Assembly (NCBI GenBank): GCA_035707805.1
Contig: DASSTS010000051.1
Span: 124,001-188,000, forward strand
From: Castellaniella sp035707805
GTDB lineage: Bacteria; Pseudomonadota; Gammaproteobacteria; Burkholderiales; Burkholderiaceae_B
Reading direction: 5' to 3'
Length of the DNA: 64,000 nt
The notes below the pieces were generated by a model that ran no database searches, was not told the DNA's origin, and saw only the letters and a program-made list of their open reading frames with translations. Shown here one piece after another: positions 18,915 through 28,925 of this stretch. A program made the position numbers and the translations under genes. Within the stretch, counting starts at the first letter, position 1. The number at the start of each line of letters is the position of its first letter.

Positions 18915-19703
18915 ATGGACACACCCATCACCCGCGAAGACCTCGAAGCCCTGCGCAGGGCCCGCGACCTGCTGGACAACCCCGGGCTGGCGGCCAGGCT
19001 CACGCACGCCATGGGCTCGCCCATCGAGCAGGGCCTGAAATACCTGCCGGCCGGCTGGCACGAACGGATCGGCGAGGCGACCCGGCTCGCCCTGGCCAAG
19101 GCCGCCGACGCCGCGCTTTTCACCCTGGGCGAGCAGCCGGGCAAGAGCAGCTCGGACCGCTGGCACAAGCTCGGCGTGGCGGTGGCCGGCGGAGTGGGGG
19201 GATTTTTCGGCCTGGCCGGCCTGGCGGTCGAGCTGCCCGTCTCCACCACCCTGATGATGCGTTCGATCGCGGACATCGCCCGCAGCGAGGGCGAGCGGCT
19301 GGACGATGCCGGCACCCGCATCGCCTGCCTGGAGGTCTTCGCGCTGGGCGGCAGCCGCTCCGACGACGATGCCGCCGAGGGCGGCTACTACGCGGCCAGG
19401 GCGCTGCTGGCGCGGGCCGTCAGCCAGGCGGCGCAGTATGCCGGCGGCAGCGTGGCGCTGGAAAAGGCGGCGCCGCCGGCCCTGGCGCGCCTGATCGCCC
19501 TGGTGGCCGAGCGCTTCGGCGTGCAGATCACCGAGAAAGCCGCCGCGCAGGCCGTTCCGGCCCTGGGCGCCGTGGGCGGCGCGGTGATCAATACGCTGTT
19601 CATCGATCACTTCCAGGACATGGCCCGCGGCCATTTCGTGGTGCGGCGGCTGGAAAGGAAATACGGACGGGAGGCCGTCCGGCAGGCCTACGGCGGGCTA
19701 TAG
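18915..19703 (+). CDS. EcsC family protein
   Basis: Protein of 262 aa with the EcsC family signature: an N-terminal helical region, a Gly-rich hydrophobic segment AGGVGGFFGLAGLAVELPVST (residues 93-113) and repeated Ala-rich helices ending GAVGGAVINTLFIDHFQDMARGHF. The family is named after Bacillus EcsC, whose role is unclear; many members are fused to or near membrane proteins. AGGGAG 6 bases before the ATG fixes the start at 18915. It lies 52 bases downstream of the hydrolase-GNAT gene and is probably cotranscribed. Confidence 0.75.
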   Translation: MDTPITREDLEALRRARDLLDNPGLAARLTHAMGSPIEQGLKYLPAGWHERIGEATRLALAKAADAALFTLGEQPGKSSSDRWHKLGVAVAGGVGGFFGLAGLAVELPVSTTLMMRSIADIARSEGERLDDAGTRIACLEVFALGGSRSDDDAAEGGYYAARALLARAVSQAAQYAGGSVALEKAAPPALARLIALVAERFGVQITEKAAAQAVPALGAVGGAVINTLFIDHFQDMARGHFVVRRLERKYGREAVRQAYGGL

Positions 19704-19717
19704 CGCCGCCCGGCGGC

Positions 19718-20485
<768 letters not shown>

Positions 20486-20489
20486 GGTC

Positions 20490-21200
20490 TTATCGATGGG
20501 GGCCCAGATAGGCCAGTGTACGGCGTTCGAACCAGCGGAACAGCCCGATGAGCGTGAAGGACAGGCCCAGGTAGAGCAGGGCGGCGATGCCGTAGGAGGC
20601 GAAGGTCTGGTACGTGGCGGAATTCGCGTCGCGGGCGACCTTCAGGATGTCGGGGACCGTGGCCGTGAAGGCCAGGGATGTGGCGTGCAGCATGAGGATG
20701 ACCTCGTTGCTGTAGGCGGGCAGAGCCCGGCGCAGCGCCGAGGGCAGGATCACGCGCCGGTACAGGGCGAAGCGCGTCATGCCATAGGCCCGGGCGGCCT
20801 CGATCTCGCCGGCGCTGGTGGCGCGGATCGCCCCGGCGAAGATCTCGGTGGTGTAGGCCACCGTGTTCAGCGTCAGGGCCAGCACCAGACAGTTGAAGCC
20901 GTTCTGGAAGAACTCGGCCAGGCCGGGCGTGCCTTTGACGAAATCCAGACTGTAGATGCCGGCATAGATGAACAGGATCTGCACGTACAGCGGCGTGCCC
21001 CGGAACAGATAGCTGAAGGCCCACAGCGGGATCGACAGCCAGCGGCGCGACGACACCCGGGCCACTGCCAGGCCGATGGACAGGAAAAAGCCCATGGACA
21101 CCGACAGCACCAGCAGCCACAGGGTGACGGCCATGCCCGACAGGCTGCCGTTGCTGGCGTACAGGTAGGCCCGCCAGAACTGGTCGAGGACGTCCATCAT
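20490..21200 (-). CDS. Amino acid ABC transporter permease (HisM-like)
   Basis: Permease (236 aa), one half of the membrane channel, with about five helices and the BPD loop TSAGEIEAARAYGMTRFALYRRVILPSALRRALP (EAA motif) near residue 130-155, reading EIEAARAYG. The start overlaps the HisQ-like stop by 4 bases, indicating coupled translation of the two permease halves. Confidence 0.9.
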   Translation of the reverse strand: MMDVLDQFWRAYLYASNGSLSGMAVTLWLLVLSVSMGFFLSIGLAVARVSSRRWLSIPLWAFSYLFRGTPLYVQILFIYAGIYSLDFVKGTPGLAEFFQNGFNCLVLALTLNTVAYTTEIFAGAIRATSAGEIEAARAYGMTRFALYRRVILPSALRRALPAYSNEVILMLHATSLAFTATVPDILKVARDANSATYQTFASYGIAALLYLGLSFTLIGLFRWFERRTLAYLGPHR

Positions 21201-21886
21201 AGGGCCACCTTGCGCACGCCGACGCTGTAGCGCTTGTCCAGCCAGTACAGCACGCCGTTGGACACGGTGGTCAGGGCCAGGTAGATCAGGCCGGTAATGC
21301 TGATGAACAGGAACACCCGGAAGGTGACGTTGCCCGCGTCCTGGGCGACCTTGACCAGGTCGGTCAGGCCGATCAGCGAGACCAGCGCGGTGGATTTCAG
21401 CAGGACCTGCCAGTTGTTGCCGATACCCGGCAGGGCATGGCGCATCATCTGGGGAAACAGCACCCGGCGAAAGACCTGGAATTCACGCATGCCGTAGGCG
21501 GTGGCGGCCTCGAGCTGGCCGTGGGGCACCGCCATGAAGGCGCCGCGGAAGGTCTCGGCGAAATAGGCGCCGTAGATGAATCCCAGCGTGAGGACGCCGG
21601 CGGCGAAGGGATCGATGTCGATGGGATCAAGGCCCAACAGGTCGGTGGCGTCGTTCAGATAGATCTGCAGGCTGAAGAAGATCAGCAGCATCAGGACCAG
21701 GTCGGGAACCCCGCGGATCAGGGTCGTGTAGGCCGTCGCCACCAGCCGCGCGCCCCAGGAGGGCGACAGTTTGGCCCAGGCGCCCAGCAGCCCCAGGCCG
21801 ATGGCGACCAGCAGGGACAGGACCGCCAGTTGAATGGTGACCCAGGTCCCGGCCAGCAACAGAGGGCCGTAGCCGTTCAGAAACAT
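21197..21886 (-). CDS. Amino acid ABC transporter permease (HisQ-like)
   Basis: Permease (229 aa from the ATG at 21886), the partner of the HisM-like protein. The EAA loop reads QLEAATAYGMREFQVFRRV; helices cover most of the rest. An in-frame TTG at 21895 would add three residues; neither start has a clear Shine-Dalgarno site, perhaps because the upstream gap is filled by a GC-rich hairpin (21908-21948). Confidence 0.88.
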   Translation of the reverse strand: MFLNGYGPLLLAGTWVTIQLAVLSLLVAIGLGLLGAWAKLSPSWGARLVATAYTTLIRGVPDLVLMLLIFFSLQIYLNDATDLLGLDPIDIDPFAAGVLTLGFIYGAYFAETFRGAFMAVPHGQLEAATAYGMREFQVFRRVLFPQMMRHALPGIGNNWQVLLKSTALVSLIGLTDLVKVAQDAGNVTFRVFLFISITGLIYLALTTVSNGVLYWLDKRYSVGVRKVAL

Positions 21887-21907
21887 GGAAAGCAATCAGG
21901 AATGAAA

Positions 21908-21948
21908 GCCGCCCGGGCGGAATCCGCCGCAAGGGCGGCCCGGGCGGC
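21908..21948 (-). repeat. GC-rich hairpin between binding-protein and permease genes
   Basis: GCCGCCCGGGC (21908-21918) pairs perfectly with GCCCGGGCGGC (21938-21948): 11 bp with a 19-base loop that can fold further. A second palindrome, GCGGCATGCCGC, lies next to the binding-protein stop. In ABC operons such structures often protect the binding-protein mRNA and lower permease expression. Confidence 0.6.
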
Positions 21949-21977
21949 GTAGCCGAGGCGGCATGCCGCCGGCCGGT

Positions 21978-22766
21978 TTATTTTGCGGGGAACTGGATCA
22001 GGCCCTGCGCGAAGTATTTTTTCGCGTAGCCCTGGATGGTGCCGTCGGCGAGCATGGCCTTGAGCGTCTTGTCGACGTCGGCCTTGAGCTTGTTGCCCTT
22101 GCGCATGCCCATGGCGATGGGCTCGTTCAGGATGGGATCGTCCAGCGTCATCTGGGCCAGCTCGTAGTCGGCGCCCTCGGGCTTGGCGAGGAAGCCCTCG
22201 ACCGCGCTCTGGGCTTCCTGGAAGGTGGCGTCCAGGCGGCCGGCGGTCACATCGACGTAGGCGTTGGTGTAGCTGGGATAGGAGACGATGGTCACACCCT
22301 TGGGCGCCCAGTGCTTGCGGGCGTAGGTTTCCATGGTGGTGCCCTGCTGCACGCCCACGCGCTTGCCCTTGAGGGATTCGGCGGTGGGTTCCAGGCCGCT
22401 GCCTTTCTTGACCATGAGTTTCACCGGCACGATGTACATCGGCGTGGAGAAGTCGATGACTTTCTTGCGGGCCTCGGTGGCCGTCATGGTGGAGTTGGCC
22501 AGGTCGAACTTGCGGGCCTGCAGGCCGGGGATCAGGCTGTCGAAGGACTGGTCGATCCACACGCACTTGCGCTGCAGGCGCTTGCACAGCTCGTTGCCGA
22601 TGTCGATGTCGAAGCCCTCGAGCTGGCCGTTGGGATTGCGGTACTCGAACGGCGGGTAGCCGGCTTCGGTGGCGATCTTCAGTTCCTGGGTGTCCGCGGC
22701 CGAGCCGACGGCGGGAATGAGCCCGGCTGCGATCAGCAGCGCGGCGCCAAGCAATGTCGTTTTCAT
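21978..22766 (-). CDS. Basic amino acid ABC transporter substrate-binding protein (ArgT/HisJ-like)
   Basis: Periplasmic receptor (262 aa). A signal peptide MKTTLLGAALLIAAGLIPAVGSA is followed by the PBP type 3 fold: ELKIATEAGYPPFEYRNPNGQ, GFDIDIGNELCKRL, and WIDQSFDSLIPGLQARKFD, with the hinge pair Cys/Val-Trp typical of LAO/HisJ proteins. Ligands are therefore probably lysine, arginine, ornithine or histidine. AGGAG lies 9 bases upstream of the ATG. It is the first gene of the operon, placed for higher expression than the permeases. Confidence 0.9.
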   Translation of the reverse strand: MKTTLLGAALLIAAGLIPAVGSAADTQELKIATEAGYPPFEYRNPNGQLEGFDIDIGNELCKRLQRKCVWIDQSFDSLIPGLQARKFDLANSTMTATEARKKVIDFSTPMYIVPVKLMVKKGSGLEPTAESLKGKRVGVQQGTTMETYARKHWAPKGVTIVSYPSYTNAYVDVTAGRLDATFQEAQSAVEGFLAKPEGADYELAQMTLDDPILNEPIAMGMRKGNKLKADVDKTLKAMLADGTIQGYAKKYFAQGLIQFPAK

Positions 22767-22875
22767 CGGATGGTTCTCCTGTGGGGGCGGTCGGGCGCGG
22801 GCCGACCGGCGATGACAAGGCGTGATGTTACCTCAGGTCGCTGCTCTGCGGCATCAAGCATTACCCCTAGAAGAC

Positions 22876-23547
22876 TCATTCCGGCAGCGCGGGCTCCCGG
22901 CTGGGCTCGATCTGGACGGCTTCCTGGATGTGGCGGACGATCTCGTCCACGTCGTCCGTGAGGGTCAGCAGGTCGACGTCGAAAGGGCTGACCGTGCCGT
23001 GGGTGACGAGCTGGTCCCGGATCCAGTCGATCAGCCCCGACCAGAAGGCCGTGCCGACCAGGATGATGGGGGCGGGCGGCTGCTTCAGGGTCTGGACCAG
23101 CGTGACGGCCTCGAACAGCTCGTCCAGGGTGCCGAAGCCCCCGGGCAGCACCACGTACGCCAGGCTGTGCATGAAGAACGAGGCCTTGCGCGAATTGAAA
23201 TACTCGAACTCCAGGCTGTCGGTCTGGTAGGCGTTGTCGGCATTCTCGCGCGGCAGCCGGATGTTCAGGCCCACGCTGCGTCCGCCGGCCTCGAAGGCGC
23301 CGCGGTTGGCGGCCTCCATCAGGCCTGGGCCGCCGCCGGCAATCACCGGCACGCCCAGCTGGGCGATGCGGGCCCCGACTTCCTGGCCCAGTTCGTAGAA
23401 GGGGTGCCCGCGCGGAATGCGGGCGCTGCCGAAAATGCTCACGCCCAGGCCGATTTTCTCGAAAGCCACGGCCGCGGCGCGCATCTCTGCAATAATCGTG
23501 GGAATCTGTTGTTCTGCCGAGACCCGTTTTGTTTTGTTGTCCGTCAT
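22876..23547 (-). CDS. LOG family (TIGR00730) cytokinin-type nucleotide phosphoribohydrolase
   Basis: Rossmann-fold protein (223 aa) of the LOG family; characterised members cleave ribose 5-phosphate from (cytokinin) nucleoside monophosphates. Both signatures are present: GGGPGLMEAANRG (71-83) and PGGFGTLDELFE (135-146). The N-terminal stretch KRVS through GLGVSIFGSARIP is shared with the betaproteobacterial subgroup, supporting the start at 23547. The start codon overlaps the divergent polA start in CATG; AAGG 8 bases upstream is the ribosome site and lies inside polA. Confidence 0.85.
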   Translation of the reverse strand: MTDNKTKRVSAEQQIPTIIAEMRAAAVAFEKIGLGVSIFGSARIPRGHPFYELGQEVGARIAQLGVPVIAGGGPGLMEAANRGAFEAGGRSVGLNIRLPRENADNAYQTDSLEFEYFNSRKASFFMHSLAYVVLPGGFGTLDELFEAVTLVQTLKQPPAPIILVGTAFWSGLIDWIRDQLVTHGTVSPFDVDLLTLTDDVDEIVRHIQEAVQIEPSREPALPE

Positions 23548-26272
23548 GAAAAAAACCTTGTTGCTTGTCGATGGGTCCAGCTACCTGTACCGCGCCTATC
23601 ATGCGATGCCCGACCTGCGCAATGCGCAGGGAGAGCCCACCGGCGCCCTGTACGGCGTCATCTCCATGTTACGGAGGCTCATGCTGGATTACAAGGATGC
23701 GGCCCAGTATGGGGCCTGCGTCTTCGATGCCCCCGGAGGTTCGTTCCGGGAACGTCTGTATCCGCAGTACAAGGCCAACCGGCCTTCCATGCCCGAAGAC
23801 CTCAGAGCACAAATCGTACCCATCCATGCCGCCGCAGCCGCCTTGGGCTGGACCGTGGTGTGCGAGCCGGGCGTCGAGGCCGACGATGTGATCGGCACCC
23901 TGGCGTCCCAGGCGTCCAAAGAGGGCTTTTATACCATTATTTCGACCGGGGACAAGGATCTGGCCCAACTGGTCGACGACCGGGTCGAACTCATCAACAC
24001 CATGTCGGGCGACCGCCAGGACCGCGAGGGCGTGATCCGCAAGTTCGGCGTGCCGCCGGAGCGCATCATCGACTACCTGATGCTGACGGGCGACGCGGTG
24101 GACAACGTCCCTGGCGTGGAAAAGGTCGGGCCCAAGACGGCCGCCAAGTGGCTGAACGAATACGGCAGCATCGAGGCGCTGGTGGCGCAGGCCGACGGGA
24201 TCAAGGGCGTGGCCGGCGCCAACCTGCGCGAGGCGGCGGCGCACTTTCCCCTGACCCGCGAGCTGCTGACCATCCGCCTGGATTGCGAGCTCGCGCCGGA
24301 ACACGCGGTGTCCGCGCTGGCGCTGCGCGAACCCGACCGGGCGACGCTGACCCGCCTGTACGAGCAATACGGCTTTCGAACCTGGCTGCGCGAGGTCACC
24401 GGCGACCCTGCCCGCATCCCGGAGCAGGACGCTCGCGCCGCCCAGGCCGGGCAGATGCCGGCCGCCCCCGATCAGCTGCGCTACGAGACCATCCTGGACC
24501 GGGACCATTTCGCGCAATGGCTGGAGCGCTTGCGCGCCGCGCCGCTGGCGGCCCTGGATACCGAGACCACCAGCCTGGATCCCATGGCCGCCCGCCTGGT
24601 GGGGATCTCGGTCGCGGTCGAGGCCGGTCATGCTGCCTACATCCCGGTGGGACACCGGGGGCCGGGCGCGCCCGAGCAGCTGGACCGGACCTGGGTGCTG
24701 GACCAGTTGCGCTCCTGGATCGAGGATCCGGCCGCGCCCAAGCTGCTGCATCACGCCAAATACGACGCCCATGTCTTTGCCAACGAAGGGCTGGCGCTGC
24801 GGGGCGTGCGGCACGACACCATGCTGCAGGCCTACGTCCTGCAGTCGCACCGGCGGGTCAACCTGCAGGACCTGTGCATCCAGTGGCTGGGGGTGACGGG
24901 CACCACCTACGAAGACCTGTGCGGCAAGGGCGCGCGCCAGATCGGATTCGACGAGGTCGACCTGGAACGCGCGGCCCACTACGCGGCCGAGGACGCGGAC
25001 TTCACACTGCGCCTGCACCAGACGCTGCTGCCCCGCGTGCAGGCCGATCCGGGGCTGCTGCGCACCTACGAACTCGAGGTCCGCACCTCCGAGGTGCTGA
25101 CGCGCATCGAGCGCAACGGCGTCGCGCTCGATACGCAGGTGCTGGCCCGGCAGAGCCACGAACTGGGCGGCCAGATGATCGAGCTCGAGGCGCGCGCCCA
25201 CGAGCTGGCGGGCCAGCCCTTCAACCTGAATTCGCCCAAGCAGCTGGGCGAGATCCTGTTCACCCAGATGCAGTTGCCGGTGCTGCGCAAGACGGCCAGC
25301 GGGGCGCCCTCCACCGACGAGGACGTCCTCACGCGGCTGGCGGCGGACTACCCCCTGCCGCGCCTGCTGCTGGACTACCGGGGCATCGCCAAGCTCAAGT
25401 CCACCTATACCGACAAGCTGCCGCGCATGATCGACGCCCGCACCGGCCGGGTGCACACGCGCTACGCGCAGGCGGCCGTGGTGACCGGGCGCCTGGCGTC
25501 CTCGGATCCCAATCTGCAGAATATTCCCGTGCGCACCGCCGAGGGGCGCCGGGTGCGGTCGGCCTTCGTGTCCAGCCTGGGCAGGATCGTCTCGGCCGAC
25601 TATTCGCAGATCGAGCTGCGCGTCATGGCGCACGTCTCGGGCGACGAGAACCTGCGCCGGGCGTTTGCCCAGGGCCAGGACATCCACCGGGCGACCGCGG
25701 CCGAGGTCTTCGGCGTCGCCCCGGACCAGGTCGACGCCGAACATCGCCGCGCCGCCAAGGCCATCAATTTCGGTCTGATCTACGGCATGGGCGAATTCGG
25801 CCTGGCCAGCAACCTCGGCATCACCCGGGCGGCGGCCAAATCCTACATCGACCGCTATTTCATGCGCTATCCGGGGGTGGCCCAGTACATGGACCGCATC
25901 CGCCGCGAGGCGCGCGAGCGCGGCTACGTCGAGACCGTCTTCGGACGTCGCCTGTATTTCCCTGAACTCTCGGGCGCCAAGGGGCCGCGCGCCGCCGCGG
26001 CGGAGCGCGCCGCCATCAACGCCCCCATGCAGGGGACCGCCGCCGACCTGATCAAGATGGCCATGGTGGCCGTGCAGGACTGGCTGAGCGAGGCGCAGCT
26101 GAGCAGCCTGATGGTGATGCAGGTGCATGACGAGCTGGTGTTCGACGCCGTCGAGGACGAGGTCCCGCTGCTGCGCGAGCGCATCCCGCAGCTGATGGCC
26201 GGCGTCGCGGACCTGGCGGTGCCCCTGGTCGCCGAGGTCGGCGTGGGGGCGGACTGGGGCGAGGCCCACTGA
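23546..26272 (+). CDS. polA: DNA polymerase I
   Basis: Pol I (908 aa) processes Okazaki fragments and fills repair gaps. Domains: 5'-3' exonuclease (1-290, TLLLVDGSSYLYRAYHAM, then GVEADDVIGTLA and TGDKDLAQL), 3'-5' exonuclease (about 325-500) with an intact LDTETTSLDP at 336-345, so proofreading should be active, and the polymerase domain with motif A SADYSQIELRVMAH (near 682), motif B RRAAKAINFGLIYG (near 735) and motif C MQVHDELVFD (near 858). The MKKTLLLVDG start is typical of the family. No clear ribosome site precedes it. Confidence 0.97.
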   Translation: MKKTLLLVDGSSYLYRAYHAMPDLRNAQGEPTGALYGVISMLRRLMLDYKDAAQYGACVFDAPGGSFRERLYPQYKANRPSMPEDLRAQIVPIHAAAAALGWTVVCEPGVEADDVIGTLASQASKEGFYTIISTGDKDLAQLVDDRVELINTMSGDRQDREGVIRKFGVPPERIIDYLMLTGDAVDNVPGVEKVGPKTAAKWLNEYGSIEALVAQADGIKGVAGANLREAAAHFPLTRELLTIRLDCELAPEHAVSALALREPDRATLTRLYEQYGFRTWLREVTGDPARIPEQDARAAQAGQMPAAPDQLRYETILDRDHFAQWLERLRAAPLAALDTETTSLDPMAARLVGISVAVEAGHAAYIPVGHRGPGAPEQLDRTWVLDQLRSWIEDPAAPKLLHHAKYDAHVFANEGLALRGVRHDTMLQAYVLQSHRRVNLQDLCIQWLGVTGTTYEDLCGKGARQIGFDEVDLERAAHYAAEDADFTLRLHQTLLPRVQADPGLLRTYELEVRTSEVLTRIERNGVALDTQVLARQSHELGGQMIELEARAHELAGQPFNLNSPKQLGEILFTQMQLPVLRKTASGAPSTDEDVLTRLAADYPLPRLLLDYRGIAKLKSTYTDKLPRMIDARTGRVHTRYAQAAVVTGRLASSDPNLQNIPVRTAEGRRVRSAFVSSLGRIVSADYSQIELRVMAHVSGDENLRRAFAQGQDIHRATAAEVFGVAPDQVDAEHRRAAKAINFGLIYGMGEFGLASNLGITRAAAKSYIDRYFMRYPGVAQYMDRIRREARERGYVETVFGRRLYFPELSGAKGPRAAAAERAAINAPMQGTAADLIKMAMVAVQDWLSEAQLSSLMVMQVHDELVFDAVEDEVPLLRERIPQLMAGVADLAVPLVAEVGVGADWGEAH

Positions 26273-26282
26273 TCTTTGGGGC

Positions 26283-27941
26283 TCAGTCGGAGTCGCGCAG
26301 GCGGTTGGGCCGCAGTTCGCCGTAGCGCGCCAGGATCGGATAGGCCGCCGCGTTGACCAGATAGGCGTTGACGCCCCCCGCGTCGCGCAGGATCTCCAGA
26401 TAGAAGGCGCCGATGTCGGCCGCGTCCAGGCGGCCGGTCTTGATGCGTTCCAGGTGCCGGTCGGCGGCCTTGGCCTCGAGATCGCGGAAATAGTCTTTCT
26501 CGAAGGCCAGGTTGCGCGCCACCTGGCGATCGCCGGAAACGAACAGCGATGCCGCCTGGCGCAGGTTGCGCTGCAGGCGCTCCAGCGTCTCGTCGAGTTC
26601 GGCCTGCTGCCCGGCGTCCAGCGCCCAGTGCTTTTTGTGCAGGCGGCTGGCATGGCCCAGCAGACCCATGCCCGAGACGCTGGCGGCGTGCGCGATGTTC
26701 ATGGAAAAGGCCAGGATGGATTTCAGGTAGCGTTCGTCGTCTGTGCTGAGGCCTTCCTGGTCCAGGGTGGCCAGGTAGGCGGTGACCGACTGGTCCAGCT
26801 GGCCGATGGCGCCGTTGAGGTACCGGGCGCGGCCGATGGCGGCGCCGTCCTCGCGCAGCAGGGCGCGTTGGGTCAGCTGCAGCGATTCGCGCAGCAGGTC
26901 GGTCAGGCGCAGGGCCTCGCGGGCGGCCTGGCCCAGCGCCACGGCGGGGACCTCGCGCGCGGATTCGTCCAGGTAGCGCGGCCGGGCGGGATCGTCGGGA
27001 TTGCTGCGCTGCGGCAGCAGCCGCTGCAGCACGCGGGCGTAGGGTTGCAGCGCGGGCATGAAGCAGGCGGCGACCACCAGATTGAAGACCAGGTGGAAGT
27101 TCGCCACCCCGTGAGCCCGGTCGGCGCCCAGCAGGGCCATGATGTCGTCGGCCCAGGGCAGCAGGGCCATGCCCAGCAGGCAGCCGGCGATCCGGGTGCC
27201 CAGGTTGCCGACCGGCAGCCGGCGGGAGGCGGGATTGTCGTCGCGGCCGCCTTCCAGCACCGGGTTGATGGCCGTTCCCAGGTTGGCGCCCAGCACCAGC
27301 GTGTAGGCCAGGGCGGGATCGGCCAGCCCGTGGTGCGCCAGCGACATGATCAGCACCACGACCGCCACGCTGGAATGCGAGGCCCAGGTCAGGGCGGTGC
27401 TGGCCAGCAGCGCCAGCAGCGGCGCGTCGCCCAGGGCCTCGAGCGCGATCCCCAGCATCGGCGCGTTCTTGAGGGGCTCGAACATGGAGACCAGCTCGTG
27501 CAGGGACAGCAGCAGCAGTCCCAGGCCGATGAAGGCGCGTCCCAGGTCGCGCGCGCGGCCCGGAGGATAGTGGCGGAACATCCAGACGCCGATCAGTGCC
27601 AGACCGGGCGCGAGCGCGGTCGGATTGAAGGACAGGGCCTGCACGATCAGGGTGGTGCCGACGTTGGCTCCCAGCATGGCCGCCAGGCCGGGCACCAGGG
27701 AGACCAGGCCGTCCATGGCGAAGCCGGCGATCATCAGGCCGGTGGCGGTGCTGCTCTGGATGGCCGCGGTGATGAGCAGGCCCGTGCCGAAGGCGCGGGG
27801 CGGGGATCCCATGGCCCGTCCCATCCACAGTCCGAGGGACTTGCCGAAGGCGCGCTGGACTCCGGTCTGCACCATGTGCACGCCCCACAGCAGCAGGGCG
27901 ATAAAGCCGCTGAAGGCGATGATGACCTGGAGTTCACGCAT
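26283..27941 (-). CDS. Na/Pi cotransporter family protein with C-terminal PhoU-like domain
   Basis: Membrane protein (552 aa) resembling E. coli YjbB. It has two inverted Na/Pi-II repeats with the family's QSSTAT (near 62) and GANVGTT / GANLGTAINPV motifs, followed by a helical cytoplasmic PhoU-like region (about 325-530). YjbB-type proteins are linked to phosphate export. The gene follows htpX by 13 bases on the same strand. Its stop faces the polA stop with 10 bases between. Confidence 0.85.
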   Translation of the reverse strand: MRELQVIIAFSGFIALLLWGVHMVQTGVQRAFGKSLGLWMGRAMGSPPRAFGTGLLITAAIQSSTATGLMIAGFAMDGLVSLVPGLAAMLGANVGTTLIVQALSFNPTALAPGLALIGVWMFRHYPPGRARDLGRAFIGLGLLLLSLHELVSMFEPLKNAPMLGIALEALGDAPLLALLASTALTWASHSSVAVVVLIMSLAHHGLADPALAYTLVLGANLGTAINPVLEGGRDDNPASRRLPVGNLGTRIAGCLLGMALLPWADDIMALLGADRAHGVANFHLVFNLVVAACFMPALQPYARVLQRLLPQRSNPDDPARPRYLDESAREVPAVALGQAAREALRLTDLLRESLQLTQRALLREDGAAIGRARYLNGAIGQLDQSVTAYLATLDQEGLSTDDERYLKSILAFSMNIAHAASVSGMGLLGHASRLHKKHWALDAGQQAELDETLERLQRNLRQAASLFVSGDRQVARNLAFEKDYFRDLEAKAADRHLERIKTGRLDAADIGAFYLEILRDAGGVNAYLVNAAAYPILARYGELRPNRLRDSD

Positions 27942-27954
27942 AGGCGCGGCCGCG

Positions 27955-28830
27955 TCAGGCCTGTTGCCGGCGCAGGGCCTCGATGCGCTGCTCGATGGGC
28001 GGATGCGAGGCGAACAGGGCGCCCAGTGCGCCGCCGGCGATGCCTGCGGCCTGGAAGGACTTGGGCAGCTCGCCGGCCTCGACGCCGCCCAGGCGGGCCA
28101 GGGCGCGGATCATGGGCTCGCGCGAGCCCAGCAGGTGCGCCGAGCCGGCGTCGGCCCGGTATTCGCGCCGGCGCGAGAACCAGGCCACGATGATGGACGC
28201 GATCACCCCGAACAGGATCTCGCAGACGAAGACGCTGAGGTAATAGCCCATGCCGACGCCGCGCTCGTTCTTGAGAATGGCGCGGTCGATGAAATAGCCC
28301 ACCACGCGGGACAGGAAGATGACGAAGGTGTTGACCACGCCCTGGATGAGCGTCAGGGTCACCATGTCGCCGTTGGCGACGTGCGAGATCTCGTGGCCGA
28401 GGACGGCGGTGACCTCTTCCTCGGACATGGACGACAGCAGGCCGGTGGACACCGCCACCAGCGAGTCGTTGCGGAATGCGCCCGTAGCGAAGGCGTTGGG
28501 GGCGCCCTCGTAGATGGCGACCTCCGGGCGGCCGATGCCCGCCCGGTCGGCCAGCTGGTGCACGGTGTCCACCAGCCAGGCCTCGCGGTGGTCGCGCGGG
28601 GCCTGCGGGTCGATGACGCGGGCGCCCGTGCCGGTCTTGGCCATCCATTTGCTCATGAGCAGGGAAATGAAGGCGCCGCCGAAGCCGATGACGGCCGCGA
28701 AGACCAGCAGGGAGGCCGGGTCGATGCCGTTGGCCGTGAGATAGCGGCCCACGCCCAGCAGGTTCATGGTGATGCTGAGCACCAGCATGACGGCCATGTT
28801 GGTGGCGAGGAACAGGATGATGCGTTTCAT
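27955..28830 (-). CDS. htpX: Protease HtpX
   Basis: Inner-membrane zinc metalloprotease (291 aa) that degrades misfolded membrane proteins. Two N-terminal helices (about 5-25 and 38-58) precede the catalytic domain with HEISH (146-150) and the third ligand Glu223 in RRREYRADAGSA, then two further hydrophobic segments (155-185, 195-220). FATGAFRNDSLVAVSTGLL is the family signature. In E. coli htpX responds to envelope or heat stress; no matching heat-shock or Cpx box was recognised here. Confidence 0.94.
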   Translation of the reverse strand: MKRIILFLATNMAVMLVLSITMNLLGVGRYLTANGIDPASLLVFAAVIGFGGAFISLLMSKWMAKTGTGARVIDPQAPRDHREAWLVDTVHQLADRAGIGRPEVAIYEGAPNAFATGAFRNDSLVAVSTGLLSSMSEEEVTAVLGHEISHVANGDMVTLTLIQGVVNTFVIFLSRVVGYFIDRAILKNERGVGMGYYLSVFVCEILFGVIASIIVAWFSRRREYRADAGSAHLLGSREPMIRALARLGGVEAGELPKSFQAAGIAGGALGALFASHPPIEQRIEALRRQQA

Positions 28831-28925
28831 TCGAAGGACGGCTCCGCGAGTCGTTGGTCGGTTCTTGTGTGGTCAAAGTGTATAGTATCGGCTTCGCGAA
28901 CTGTATCCCCTCGTGGTGACAAACA

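Noticed and set aside
23669..26653. Minus-strand frame of almost 1000 codons across polA
   Set aside because: Antisense shadow of polA and the neighbouring Na/Pi gene; no recognisable domain or ribosome site.
28831..28925. TATAGT and TTGTGT as a promoter for the DMT transporter gene
   Set aside because: The two elements are only 10 bases apart and no alternative -35 fits, so a promoter could not be placed.
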